Counted from the first letter of the stretch, positions 42,884 to 51,832 are shown. The stretch is DNA of 64,000 bases from Croceicoccus sp. Ery15 (GCF_020985305.1 NZ_CP087588.1:2158501-2222500), one strand, 5' to 3'. Numbers and translations are program-made. Notes: a model not told the origin generated them from the sequence alone.

Positions 42884-43786
42884 ATGAATGCCCTTTCCAA
42901 ACGTTCCAAGGCAATGTTGCTGCTGGCCGCGATGGCCCTGCCCGTGACGGGCGGCGTTGCCGCGCATGCGCAGGATCAGGCCAGCGGCGATGTGCTGACC
43001 AGCTCGTATGGCTCGCAGATGCCTGCCTTGTCGCAAATGACCGATGGCCCCGACATCGAAGGCATGATCACTGCGCGCAGCGGCAATCAGATGCAAATCA
43101 CGGCGGAAGACGGCACCAAGACCGTGATCACCGTGACCGACGAGACCAAGATCAAGTCGAGCGGCGGCTTTCTGGGCCTGAACAAGGACCGTCTGGCATC
43201 GAACCAGCTGCTGAACGGCCTGCCCGTTTCGGTCGAGACGCTGCAGTGGAGCGGCGGACTTGTCGCAGGTGAAATCGATCTGAAGTCCAAGGACCTGAAG
43301 ACCGCCGAAATGATCGCAAACGGCACGGGCCAGCGTTTCGCCGAAAATGAACTGGCGATCGAAAAGAACGCCGCCGCGACCGAGGCCCTGCGTGGTCGGT
43401 TCGGTGATATCGACCAGTATAATGTGAAGGCGGTCACCAACGTCAATTTTGCCAGCGGCAAGTTCAACCTGACCGAAGAAGCGAAGCAGGCGCTGTGCAA
43501 CACCGCGACCCAGGCCGAAGGCATGGATAACGCCCTGATGCTGGTGGTCGGTTACACCGATTCCGACGGCAGCCAGGAATTTAACCAGGTGCTGAGTGAG
43601 AAGCGCGCGGGCCGCGTGGTGAACCATCTGCAGCAGGCCTGCGGCTGGAAACCCTATCGCATGCTGACCCCAACCGGCATGTCGGAAGCCGACCCGACGG
43701 CCGATAACTCCACGCCCGAAGGCAAGGCACAGAACCGCCGCGTTGCGGTGAACGTGCTGGTCAGCAAGGCCGTGGACGATATGTAG
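42884..43786 (+). CDS. OmpA-family outer-membrane protein
   Basis: 300 aa from ATG 42884 with AAGGAG 8 bp upstream (a GTG at 42875 lies inside that site). Signal peptide MNALSKRSKAMLLLAAMALP...AHA. The middle region is beta-rich (DIEGMITARSGNQMQITAED). The C-terminal OmpA domain has VNFASGKFNLTEEAKQAL, VVGYTDSDGSQEFNQVLSEK-RA and the tail GKAQNRRVAVNVLV, which bind peptidoglycan. No 8-strand barrel is obvious, so it may be a periplasmic or lipid-anchored peptidoglycan binder. It is followed by two hairpins that look like terminators. Confidence 0.85.
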   Translation: MNALSKRSKAMLLLAAMALPVTGGVAAHAQDQASGDVLTSSYGSQMPALSQMTDGPDIEGMITARSGNQMQITAEDGTKTVITVTDETKIKSSGGFLGLNKDRLASNQLLNGLPVSVETLQWSGGLVAGEIDLKSKDLKTAEMIANGTGQRFAENELAIEKNAAATEALRGRFGDIDQYNVKAVTNVNFASGKFNLTEEAKQALCNTATQAEGMDNALMLVVGYTDSDGSQEFNQVLSEKRAGRVVNHLQQACGWKPYRMLTPTGMSEADPTADNSTPEGKAQNRRVAVNVLVSKAVDDM

Positions 43787-43796
43787 TCTTTGCGAG

Positions 43797-43826
43797 GAGG
43801 CGGGGTTTCGGCCCCGCCTCTTTCCT
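43797..43826 (+). terminator. Hairpin terminator after the OmpA-family gene
   Basis: Stem GAGGCGGGG/CCCCGCCTC with a 6-nt loop (TTTCGG), then TTTCCTTCT. It starts 10 bp after the stop codon. The strong stem and modest T run fit a Rho-independent terminator. Confidence 0.75.
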
Positions 43827-43872
43827 TCTGGCCGTAATGGCAATCTCGCGACCCTATGAAGGGATCGCCACC

Positions 43873-43895
43873 AACCGGCCCGCGCCGGTTTTTTT
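43873..43895 (+). terminator. Second hairpin with T run
   Basis: Stem AACCGGC/GCCGGTT with loop CCGC, then TTTTT. It has the form of a classical terminator, about 50 bp after the first. It may back it up, or it may end a lost upstream transcript. Confidence 0.65.
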
Positions 43896-43919
43896 ACGCC
43901 AGCCCGATCCTTTATTGCA

Positions 43920-43938
43920 AATGCGAGCGAATCGCATT
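43920..43938. promoter_or_regulatory. Perfect dyad, Fur-box-like, with no gene downstream
   Basis: AATGCGA-GCGAA-TCGCATT is a perfect 7-bp inverted repeat with a 5-bp spacer, 19 bp overall, the size of Fur-type boxes. On its right side no intact gene follows: about 180 bp of unassigned sequence leads to a truncated integrase. It may be the leftover promoter of a deleted iron- or metal-regulated gene. Confidence 0.5.
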
Positions 43939-44115
43939 ACTAGCCAAAACCGGTCTCGTCGGCACTAGCGCAAGCGCGGGTTCTGAGCACGCGCAATCGC
44001 TTTGGCACCGGCGGCGGGAAGGCAATCGGGGGATGGCCTTCCCGCATAACTCGGCCGCGCAAGGGCCAAAGCCTGCATAACACCGCCATGGGCAGCCGGT
44101 CAGCTAATCGTCCCT
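43939..44115. other. Unassigned stretch right of the dyad
   Basis: No gene recognised. A 74-codon plus-strand frame starting before this stretch (43856-44080) has no family resemblance or ribosome-binding site, and its beginning overlaps the terminator. It is probably a deletion scar between the OmpA locus and the integrase fragment. Confidence 0.35.
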
Positions 44116-44790
44116 TCAATGGAAGATGCAACGCGTCCTAAGCCGACGCGACAATTCGTGAGCGTGCACCTTCGATGCGTTCGCTGGCAAGAAACGCAGA
44201 ACTTCGAGGAGGTCGCGGCATTGAGCCCGCGAAATTGAAGCCAGCGACACATCCCCCCCTCCCACAATGGAAACGGCGAGCTTTCGGCTCGTCTCATACG
44301 CTTCCCTCGTGCTGGCGCTCCACTCGCGCGTCGGATCGTCAATGTAGCTGCGGTATGCTTCGGCGAGCGTGATTCTCCTAGCACCCTCAAGCGCTGACAC
44401 GGGCGATGGCTGCGAAATAGGAGCAGGCACAGACACGACGGCAGAGGACGCGACCAGATCGTCTTTCGACGGTCGAAGCAGCGTCGCATCAACCGACAGG
44501 CCAGCCGTCGAACGAGCCTGCTCAATCAGAGATTCAATTCCAGCGATCACGCTGGGCAATCGACGCAACGCTACACTGAGACTGTCCGTCCGCAACGACC
44601 GCCAGATTTCCAGCCGATTCAACAGCCGCTGAGCGTCAATCGGAACCATGTGGCGGTAATAGAGATTCCGTCCTCTTCGACGCACGCCTTTCGGGAAATC
44701 TCGTAGCAGATTCTCGTAGCAGCCATTCTTGCCAGAACTGACGCTTTTCTGAGGGTTTACACCAGGCGATGGGCCACAATCTCGTAGCAA
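44116..44790 (-). pseudogene. Truncated phage-type integrase (N-terminal half only)
   Basis: The frame contains the DUF6538 segment (RGRNLYYRHMVPIDAQRLLN, then SLRTDSLSVALRRLP) and the SAM-like core-binding region (TLAEAYRSYIDDPTREWSAS, then TREAYETSRKLAVSIVGG). It breaks off after RFLPANASK with an unrelated tail and stop at 44116. The whole catalytic domain (Arg, His, Tyr residues) is missing. The remnant of an older integrated element, distinct from the integrase at 38415. Confidence 0.8.
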
Positions 44791-44802
44791 ACCATCGTAG
44801 CA
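44701..44802. repeat. Four copies of TCGTAGCA in two spaced pairs
   Basis: Copies at 44701, 44714, 44782 and 44795. Within each pair the copies start 13 bp apart, and the pairs are 81 bp apart. They lie at and upstream of the 5' end of the truncated integrase gene, where arm-type integrase or excisionase sites, or an operator, would be expected. Confidence 0.55.
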
Positions 44803-45348
44803 AACACGCTTTTGGGACCGTCTGTTCGACGATTTCTCTATATTTTCAGCATGTTGAGAAGTGATGGTGCCAGAAGAGGCATCACATTCGAAATAATTTT
44901 TTACGTCTTATCAGATAGCTAGGAATTCGGTCGTCTCCAAAAAGCCCTCAAAAGGCCCTCAAAAGCCGTCTAATGCATTGGTTCGATGCCTTTTTCGGGA
45001 CTCCAAATTCAATTTCTCCCTATGCGAGTTGGGCGATATCAATGTCAGCTTTACGCCCGTATTGTGTTGAAAAAGTCGGCCCCGCCGCGCCGGAGGTTAA
45101 TTTCGGGCAACAAAAATTCAGAGTGAGCTTGCCGCTTGAATCATTGTTACACTACGAGGCGTGCCAAAGTTCTAGTGTTACCGACCAAAACGGGTGGCAG
45201 AGTTTTTCAACACAATACGCCCGGATTCTGGACGTAGCCCGCGCATAGCAAGGTGCCCGAAAGCGGACCGCTTGCTTTTCTGCTCTGGCAGGCTGAGTCA
45301 ATTGTGAGTGTTGGATGGAACGTTGGTCCGTAGCTTGGATCTGCTGGA
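44803..45348. other. Gene-free region containing a MITE-like element
   Basis: Between the integrase fragment and merR (minus). The only structured feature is the 160-bp inverted-repeat element at 45059-45218. A short repetition of CCCTCAAAAG occurs near 44945-44965. No gene is supported; the 91-codon plus-strand frame through the MITE is spurious. Confidence 0.5.
45059..45218. mobile_element. 160-bp MITE-like element
   Basis: Left end GTATTGTGTTGAAAAAGTC and right end (inverted) GTATTGTGTTGAAAAACTC form 19-bp terminal inverted repeats with one mismatch. Flanks GCCC at 45055-45058 and 45219-45222 form a 4-bp target duplication. There is no transposase inside. It is probably mobilised in trans by an insertion sequence with the same ends. 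Confidence 0.8.
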
Positions 45349-45738
45349 TTAGCCTTCGCCGGCTAAGCTTTCCAATACCGGGCACCGATCATCACTGGTA
45401 GTGCCACACTGCCTGATCAATTTTGTCAGAGCAGTTTCCATGCGCGCGAGGTCCGCCAGCTTGGCGCGGACGTTCCCGAGATGCTGTTCCGCGATTGATT
45501 GCACTTGATCGCAATGCACATCGGGCCCCGGTGTGAGGTCGAGCAGCGCCCGCACCTCTTCAAGGGAGAAGCCGAGTTCGCGCGCACGCCGAACGAAACG
45601 CAGCCGCTCGATGTCCCGAGGACCGTAGTCGCGGTAAGCGCCCCTTCGTGGAGGCGGGTCGATGACTCCTATCCGCTCATAATATCGGATTGTCTCGATT
45701 TTGCATCCGGTCTGTTTCGATACATCACCGATTTTCAC
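45349..45738 (-). CDS. merR: Mercury-responsive regulator MerR
   Basis: 129 aa. N-terminal winged helix (MKIGDVSKQTGCKIETIRYY), dimer helix, and the three Hg(II)-binding Cys in family positions: DVHCDQVQSIAEQHL, IRQCGTTSDD and RCPVLESLAGEG. It represses and, with Hg(II), activates the divergent mer promoter by untwisting a 19-bp spacer. It is divergent from merT with a complete operator between them, and its start is 10 bp from the promoter -35 box. Confidence 0.93.
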   Translation of the reverse strand: MKIGDVSKQTGCKIETIRYYERIGVIDPPPRRGAYRDYGPRDIERLRFVRRARELGFSLEEVRALLDLTPGPDVHCDQVQSIAEQHLGNVRAKLADLARMETALTKLIRQCGTTSDDRCPVLESLAGEG

Positions 45739-45748
45739 ACGAAACCCC

Positions 45749-45779
45749 TTGAGTCTGTAGTTGCTACAGACTGTAAATA
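45749..45779 (+). promoter_or_regulatory. MerR-controlled promoter with 19-bp spacer
   Basis: -35 box TTGAGT (45749-45754) and -10 box TAAATA (45774-45779) are separated by exactly 19 bp. The operator dyad AGTCTGTAG / CTACAGACT (spacer TTG) covers 45752-45772 inside that spacer. This is the classical over-long MerR promoter and fires toward merT. Confidence 0.9.
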
Positions 45780-45813
45780 ATTGCGGGAATCGGGTTTTGG
45801 AAAGGGACGACTG

Positions 45814-46161
45814 GTGCGCAGCTTCAGCACATGGTGGAACGGATTAGCGGCGGGCAGCGGTGTCTTTGCTGCCTTCGGAGCAGCTGCTTGCTGTGCACTC
45901 CCATTGACGCTTACGTCAGTTGGTGTGGGTTCCGCGTGGCTTGGCAGCATCTCGCCTGTCGTAGCCCCCTATCGCCTCCCCCTGCTGACCCTCGCGTCGG
46001 CTCTTCTCCTCGCTGCGACCCTCCGTTTGCTCTGGCAGTTTAGGCAGGCACAAACATGCCCGGCGGACAGTGCATGCGGATCACCGACCTATCGAGCGCT
46101 GACCGCCATAGGGATTGCCATCGGTGCTGCGCTGCTGACAGGTGCCTTCCTCTATGGCTGA
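45814..46161 (+). CDS. merT: Mercuric ion transporter MerT
   Basis: 115 aa from a GTG at 45814 with AAAGGGA 7 bp upstream; a TTG at 45781 would add 11 residues. Three membrane segments: the first holds the vicinal Cys pair (AACCALPLTLTSVGVGSAWL) that binds Hg(II), and a second pair-like motif (TCPADSACG) lies in the cytoplasmic loop. It carries Hg(II) across the inner membrane to the reductase. It is the first gene after the mer promoter and its stop overlaps the next start. No merP is present. Confidence 0.85.
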   Translation: MRSFSTWWNGLAAGSGVFAAFGAAACCALPLTLTSVGVGSAWLGSISPVVAPYRLPLLTLASALLLAATLRLLWQFRQAQTCPADSACGSPTYRALTAIGIAIGAALLTGAFLYG

Positions 46162-46366
46162 TCCGATCCTGATCTCGCGCTTGCGCTGCCCCGAATGCGG
46201 TCATGAAGAAGACATGGAAATGCCGACCAACGCCTGCATGTTCTTCTACACTTGCACGGGCTGCGGCGTGCGTCTCAAGCCGCTCCACGGCGATTGCTGC
46301 GTGTTCTGCTCCTACGGCACAGTTCGCTGTCCTCCGATACAGGAAGGGGACTGCTGCAATGGCTGA
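46154..46366 (+). CDS. Small Cys-rich protein of the mer operon
   Basis: 70 aa from ATG 46154. It contains two Cys-x2-Cys knuckles (LRCPECGHEE and YTCTGCGVRLK) and the conserved motif GDCCVFCSYGTVRCPP near the C-terminus. Proteins with this GDCCxxCSYGxxxCPP motif recur beside merT and mer-like reductases. Their function is unknown, but many soft-metal ligands suggest Hg(II) binding or handover (inference). It overlaps merT by 8 bp and the reductase by 8 bp, so the three are tightly coupled. Confidence 0.75.
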   Translation: MADPILISRLRCPECGHEEDMEMPTNACMFFYTCTGCGVRLKPLHGDCCVFCSYGTVRCPPIQEGDCCNG

Positions 46367-47690
46367 GGCTTTCGATTTCATTGCGATCGGATCGGGAACG
46401 GCTGCGCAGGTCGCGGTCCACCAGATGGCCGACGCCGGGAAGCGTTGCGCGGTTATCGATTACAGGCCCTACGGTGGCACATGCGCGCTCCGAGGGTGCG
46501 ATCCGAAAAAGATGATGGTGAGTGGAGAGGAAGCGCTCGCTGCACACAGGCGATTGAAGGGGAAGGGTATCGAAGGTTCTGTTTCGATTGACTGGGGTGA
46601 CCTCCAGGCATTCAAGCGCAGCTTCACCGACCCCGTCCCTGAAAAGCAGGAAGCTCGCTACGAGCGAAAGGGCGTCGCGACCTTCCACGGCACGGCTCGC
46701 TTCGCTGGCCCCGGCCGGATCGTGATAGGCGAGACGGAACTGTGTTTTTCCCACGCTCTTATCGCGACGGGGGCGGAGCCTCGATCACTTGGCATCGAAG
46801 GCGAGCCGTTGCTGACCCACAGCGATGCATTCCTAGAACTCGAAACCCTTCCAGATCGGATCGTATTCGTCGGCGGTGGATACATAGCTGCGGAATTTGC
46901 CCACCTCGCGGCGCGGGCAGGTGCAAAGGTGACCATCATCCAACGAGGCCGCATTCTGAAAGCCTTCGACCCTGACACGGTCGATTGGCTCATGCCGAGT
47001 TTCGACGATCTCGGCATTGAAATCGTGGACGCCGAGGTGAACAGCGTAGCGAAGAGAGGCGGCGTTCTGACCGTCCATGCTGGCGACCGCAGGATCGAAG
47101 GGGACTTGGTGGTGCACGCTGCCGGAAGAGTCCCTGCGATCGGTTCGCTCGATCTGGGGGCGGGAGACGTCGCCTGTGACGAGGGTCGCTTGGTGCTTAC
47201 CGCTCAACTACGAAGCCAAAGCAACCCCAAAGTCTTCGCGGCGGGTGACGCTGCTGCAAATGGTCCGCCACTGACTCCGGTCTCCAGTCATGATGCCAAA
47301 GTGGTTCTTGAGAACATACTCGAAGATAGCGGCCGAGCTCCGAACTATTGTGGGGTTCCTAGTGCACTTTTCACGGAGCCGCCGGCGGCGCGGGTCGGAA
47401 TGCTGGAAAGCGAGGCGCACGAGGCAGGTTTGGATTTCACGGTGAATGCTGGATCGCACCCAGGTTGGTTTTCGGCAAGGCGGCTGAACGAAGAGATCTA
47501 CGGCCACAAGGTGCTGGTCGAAACTGGAACAGGACGCATCCTTGGGGCTCACCTGGTCGGCCCTGACGCTGACGAACTGATCAATATCTTCGGCTTAGCC
47601 ATCCGACATGGGCTTAATGCGGACGATATTAAATCGACTATGTTTGCTTACCCTACAGCTGCCTCCGACGCCGGATCTATGTTGGGTTGA
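46359..47690 (+). CDS. MerA-like FAD/NAD(P) disulphide oxidoreductase
   Basis: 443 aa from ATG 46359. FAD-binding FIAIGSGTAAQVAVHQMADA, redox motif GGTCALRGCDPKK with the Cys pair (about 41 and 46), NAD(P)-binding IVFVGGGYIAAEFAHLAARA, a second FAD segment KVFAAGDAAA and a dimerisation domain. Mercuric reductases have this core, but the usual C-terminal vicinal Cys pair and the N-terminal HMA domain are absent (tail FAYPTAASDAGSMLG). It may be a divergent Hg(II) reductase or a related reductase. The operon position argues for mercury, perhaps with the Cys-rich 70-aa protein supplying thiols. Confidence 0.75.
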   Translation: MAEAFDFIAIGSGTAAQVAVHQMADAGKRCAVIDYRPYGGTCALRGCDPKKMMVSGEEALAAHRRLKGKGIEGSVSIDWGDLQAFKRSFTDPVPEKQEARYERKGVATFHGTARFAGPGRIVIGETELCFSHALIATGAEPRSLGIEGEPLLTHSDAFLELETLPDRIVFVGGGYIAAEFAHLAARAGAKVTIIQRGRILKAFDPDTVDWLMPSFDDLGIEIVDAEVNSVAKRGGVLTVHAGDRRIEGDLVVHAAGRVPAIGSLDLGAGDVACDEGRLVLTAQLRSQSNPKVFAAGDAAANGPPLTPVSSHDAKVVLENILEDSGRAPNYCGVPSALFTEPPAARVGMLESEAHEAGLDFTVNAGSHPGWFSARRLNEEIYGHKVLVETGTGRILGAHLVGPDADELINIFGLAIRHGLNADDIKSTMFAYPTAASDAGSMLG

Positions 47691-47856
47691 GCAGCACCCG
47701 ATCGCCGGAGTTCTCTCCATTCCAACCCAACGACTGCTTTCACACAGCGGTGTAATGCGACCAATGTCCGCTCACGGGTCGCAAGCCGAATGTCCGCTAT
47801 CTGCGCCTTGTCGACCAGGACCGGACTGACCACTAGCGGCCCCATCGCAGCCCAAC

Positions 47857-49580
47857 TTAGAAGTCGGCAGAGATGCTGGCTTTGATTGTGCGCGGGGTTC
47901 CTTGCAGCAGTGCGGCAGAAAAGACGTCGAACGCGCTGGCCCAGTACTTTTCGTTCGTGATATTATCGGCCGAAAGGCGGAGCGTGACCGGCGTGTCGTC
48001 CGCCGCGAAGACGTAGCGCGCACCGAGATCGATACGCGTCCAGCTATCGAGTTCGAGCGTGTTGGCGGCATCGACCCACTGCGGACCCGTGTGCACTGCA
48101 CGCGCTGTGATCGTCGCGCCAGGCACAAAGCCCAAGTCCCACTCCAAGTCTGCATTGGCGGTGTATTCGGAAACGCCAGGTACCTCGTTGCCGCTGACGA
48201 GCTTCGCATCGGTCAGAGCTGCGCCGCCGATCAGCCTCAGGCTGGGTGTCAGATCGCCGTTGACCGTGAACTCGATGCCTTGGTGCGTCTGATCCCCGAG
48301 GTATCCGAAGCTGCCGTCGGCAAGCACACCCTCTCCCGGTCGCTCAAGGCGGTAGGCGCCGAGACCGACGAAGACATCGCCCAGTGCCAGCTTGCCTCCA
48401 ACCTCGTACTGCAGCGACTTGCGCGGGGCGAGAACCTCGCCCGGATTGTTTACGAGTGCCGGATCGAGCGGCGCTGTCGGGCCTTGCTGGAGTGCTTCGA
48501 TCCGGTTGCCGTATAGCGATAGGCCATCGAACGGCTTCAGGACCACGCCGATCACGGGCGTAACCGCACTATCATCATATTCCGTCGCGAGGTCGCCGCC
48601 GAAGTAGCTGTAGCTCTTCACATTGATGGATTGCAGGCGCAGACCCGCTGTGACCTGCAATCGATCTTCGATCATCCCCATCGTGTCCGATGCGAAAGCG
48701 CTCCACAGTCGCGTCCGCGCAATCGGGAATGGATCAACCAAGTCGCCGCCGACGAGGGTCGAAGAAGGCAGGTCCACTTGTGGGGTGTCGTAGATATTGG
48801 TGGCGTAGCCGGCAAAACCCGGTCCGTAGCGAAAATCGTAGGCGTTGCGGTTCACCTGCCAGCTGGCATTGCCGCCGAAATTGAACTCGTGGGTGATCGC
48901 TTCGCCCAGCTTCGCGCGGATGCCAGCTTCGAGCGCTTCGTTGTTGTCGGTCCGCGGGACGAACAGCGCCGTGCCGTTCGCAGCACCGCTGGCGGCATCG
49001 AGAACGGTTATGCCGCCGTAAATACCCTCCTCGCGCCCGTCGCGCGCACCGGCCCTGAAGTATGCCAATGCATTGTCGGCAAGATCGTATTCCACGGCCA
49101 GCGCGCCGAAAACATCGCGCAGTTCGGTGTAGGTGAAATCCTGCGCATAGTTCGCATCGCCATCGGGAACGGCGGGGATCGTTGCGCTTCCGACGGTGAC
49201 CTTCGGCCGCAAGGCGTCGATCCGGACATTCTGGAACGCCAGGTCGAGAGCTGCCCGTAGCGGGCCACTGTCATAATCGATCGCACCGCCCACGACCTGA
49301 GTGCGGCGATCTTCACGGTCGATCGACGTTTCGCCGTCACGATAGGCTGCATTCAGGCGAACGCCCCATTCGCCGTTCTGGCCAAAGCGGCGAGCGACAT
49401 CGAAGCTGCCGCCGAAGTGGGCATTCTCGCTGGCTGAAACGGTTACGCGATTGAGGTCGGTGTCTCCGGCCCTCTTGAGCTGCAGATTGACGCTTCCGCC
49501 AAGTCCCGATCCGCCCGGTGCTGCACCGTTCAGGAAGGCGCTGGCGCCGTTGAGGACCTGGACGCTTTCAAACAGTTTTG
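47857..49580 (-). pseudogene. TonB-dependent receptor lacking its N-terminus
   Basis: From LFESVQVLNGASAFLNG, the middle of the plug domain, to the C-terminal Phe (IKASISADF), all barrel features are present: GGSGLGGSVNLQLKRAG, many amphipathic strands and a terminal aromatic residue. Signal peptide, TonB box and the first part of the plug are missing. At about 49577-49582 the frame meets the 5' part of a PAS-domain gene in another phase. A deletion joined two genes, so the receptor is dead. The barrel resembles siderophore receptors. Confidence 0.82.
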
Positions 49581-50045
49581 GAGGGCGGTGCGCTTCTGCT
49601 CGTCGATATCCGTACAAGTGCCGATCCAGCGCTGTATCTCACCCTGCTCGTTGAGGATCGGCAGCGCACGACCGATCATCCAGCGATAATCACCGCTGTG
49701 ATGCCTCAGGCGATATTCAACCTCGTACGGTTCGCCGGTAGCGAGGCTGTGGTTCCATTTATTCCATGCATCGGCCTGGTCATCCTCATGAAACATCCCG
49801 GCCCATCCTTCGCCGTCGGTTGATCCGACAGGGACACCCGAGAATTCATACCAGCGCGCATTGTAATAATCGTGGGAGCCGTCGGGAAGAGTCGACCAAA
49901 CCATCTGCGGCATGGTGTCGGCGAGCGCATGGAAAGCAGCTCCGGCGGATTGCAGCGCATGCTCTGTAGCCAAGGGCAAGACATCCGGCGCCGAGGAGGA
50001 TTCGCGGCTGCCAAGCTGGAAATTCGTGATGACTTTTGCATTCAT
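49577..50045 (-). pseudogene. PAS-domain sensor protein, 3' end deleted
   Basis: Start MNAKVITNFQLGSRESSSAP at 50045. It contains a PAS/PAC unit (ALADTMPQMVWSTLPDGSHD, WYEFSGVPVGSTDGEGWAG, RHHSGDYRWMIGRALPI, WIGTCTDIDEQKR) that normally feeds a histidine kinase or GGDEF output. After DEQKRTALQ the sequence is that of the TonB receptor read out of phase, and translation stops at 49530. Fragment only. Confidence 0.8.
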
Positions 50046-50317
50046 GGCCAGCTTGTGACCTTCCCGGGATGAACAGAATCGGACCGATAGGATACCTGTC
50101 GTATCTTGTTGATTTTCAAACGCTGACGCTCATCGCACAGGTAGGATTGAGAGTAAATGCAGCGGATATCACGAGAAGTGAGGTCCTACTTTTCGCAATA
50201 CCAGATTCTCGGTCTGACTGACGGGAAGGAATTACTAGGTCCGAAATTCACCTCGGTCTCGGAGTCGAAAGCTCCATTCAGGTTTCGCCCTTCCGTAATA
50301 CCGATTATCAGCCTCGC
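50046..50317. other. Region upstream of the DmeF-like gene
   Basis: 272 bp without a recognisable gene. It should include the promoters of the PAS fragment (leftward) and the cation transporter (rightward). I see no clear dyad or regulator gene (for example DmeR/FrmR-type) here. Confidence 0.4.
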
Positions 50318-51271
50318 ATGCACCACGCCGACTCTAAACCGCTCGCCCATGATCACAACTTTCTGAGCGCTTCGCACGACGCGCATGAGCAGCGCACGCG
50401 CTATGTTGTCGCTTTGACCGCCGCGATGATGGTGATCGAAATTGTTGCGGGGCTGTGGACTGGATCGATGGCGCTTCTCGCCGATGGTATCCACATGGCG
50501 ACCCATGCAGGTGCCTTGGGCGTCGCGGCCTTCGCCTACTGGTTTGCCAGGCGCCATGCGAACAACCCGCGTTTCACATTCGGTACCGGCAAGGTGGGCG
50601 ACCTCGCCGGCTTCGCGAGCGCGCTTGTCCTCGCCATCTTCGCAATCGGGATCGCGGTTGAATCGGCTCAAAGGTTCGTCAGTCCGCTCACGATTGCCTA
50701 TACCGAGGCTATCTGGATCGCCGTGCTCGGCCTCGTGGTGAACCTCGCGAGTGCCTGGCTGCTTGGTGCCGATCATCACCATGGGCATGATCACGACCAT
50801 CATCATCACCACGACCATGCGCATGCCGATAACAATCTGCGCTCCGCCTATTTCCACGTGCTTGCCGATGCCCTGACTTCGGTCCTGGCTATCGTGGCCC
50901 TTCTCGCCGGCATGTACCTCGGCTGGGCTTGGATGGACGCGGTAATGGGGTTGGTGGGTGCAATCGTGATCGGGCGCTGGTCGTGGTCACTGCTGCGCGA
51001 TACGGCTGCCGTGCTTGTCGACGCCGAAGCGGCCTCTGAACGGTACACAGAGGTGCGCGAGGCGCTCGAGGACCGGGACGCCGCGATCGGCGATCTGCAC
51101 ATCTGGCGGATCGGTCCTGGCAAGTATGCAGTCATCGCCTCGCTCATCGCCGATGATCCGCTCGCGCCCGACAATTATGCCAGCCGACTTTCAGAGCATG
51201 CAGAATATGTGCACGTCACGATCGAAGTTCATCGCTGCGAGCATCCGCATCCCGAGCTTCGCGCGGCCTGA
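50318..51271 (+). CDS. dmeF: CDF-family Co/Ni efflux transporter, DmeF-like
   Basis: 317 aa, six membrane segments. It has the DmeF-type signature LLADGIHMATHAGALGVAAF (His/Asp metal site in TM2), then FARRHANNPRFTFGTGKVGD. A His-rich loop HHHGHDHDHHHHHDHAHA lies between TM4 and TM5, followed by the second site AYFHVLADALTSVLA. It expels Co(II) and possibly Ni(II) or Zn(II) from the cytoplasm by proton exchange. The C-terminal domain is short. It is first in the metal-efflux battery and about 120 bp upstream of the czc genes. Confidence 0.88.
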   Translation: MHHADSKPLAHDHNFLSASHDAHEQRTRYVVALTAAMMVIEIVAGLWTGSMALLADGIHMATHAGALGVAAFAYWFARRHANNPRFTFGTGKVGDLAGFASALVLAIFAIGIAVESAQRFVSPLTIAYTEAIWIAVLGLVVNLASAWLLGADHHHGHDHDHHHHHDHAHADNNLRSAYFHVLADALTSVLAIVALLAGMYLGWAWMDAVMGLVGAIVIGRWSWSLLRDTAAVLVDAEAASERYTEVREALEDRDAAIGDLHIWRIGPGKYAVIASLIADDPLAPDNYASRLSEHAEYVHVTIEVHRCEHPHPELRAA

Positions 51272-51394
51272 TCGCGCCGTTCTAAAAGACCGAAACAGTA
51301 TTCGAGGACTGTTATACTGTAACAAAAGACTTATACTTCATCGTGTTGCGGAACTTGCAATCTTGATGCGGTTTGCTATGAGCCATTGGAATCC

Positions 51395-51769
51395 ATGACT
51401 ACAAGCTATCGTCGCCTTGTCCTGCACCCTTTCGTCGTCCTGCTCATGCTGGTCGCGATGGTGTTCGTGACGGCGGCGGATGCTGCTGCTTGCGGTGCCG
51501 AAGTGGCGCCCGGAAGCACGCCCGTTCTGGCTTCGCTCGATAGCGCTTCTGCGTCATCCGCAGCCGCCGACGAAGTGCCGGGCGATCCGGATGCGCCGGC
51601 CGAGCAACACGGCGTGTGTGGACACGGCCATTGCCATCACGGGGCGAGCTTTGCCGGCACCGTGCAGAAGGATTCGGTCCCTCACTTGGTCGTGGTTCCC
51701 GATGCGCCTCCCGCCGAAGCGCTCGCTTCCGAAATTGCCGACCGACTGAAGCGCCCCCCTCGCGCCTGA
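51395..51769 (+). CDS. Small secreted His/Cys-containing protein before czcC
   Basis: 124 aa from ATG 51395. Signal-like N-terminus (MTTSYRRLVLHPFVVLLMLV) and mature part rich in Ala/Ser/Asp with the metal-ligand motif GVCGHGHCHHG. Such small proteins often precede czcCBA operons and are called hypothetical. It could bind Zn/Co in the periplasm (inference). The gap to czcC is 63 bp on the same strand. Confidence 0.6.
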   Translation: MTTSYRRLVLHPFVVLLMLVAMVFVTAADAAACGAEVAPGSTPVLASLDSASASSAAADEVPGDPDAPAEQHGVCGHGHCHHGASFAGTVQKDSVPHLVVVPDAPPAEALASEIADRLKRPPRA

Positions 51770-51832
51770 CGACCGTCACCGCGCTGCATGCCGCAGCGCA
51801 GTTCGGATCGTCAGCAGAGGAATTTTCGAAAA

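Noticed and set aside
43856..44080. 74-codon plus-strand frame
   Set aside because: Starts within the second terminator hairpin and spans the orphan dyad; no family resemblance.
44973..45248. 91-codon plus-strand frame
   Set aside because: Runs through the MITE inverted repeats; not a gene.
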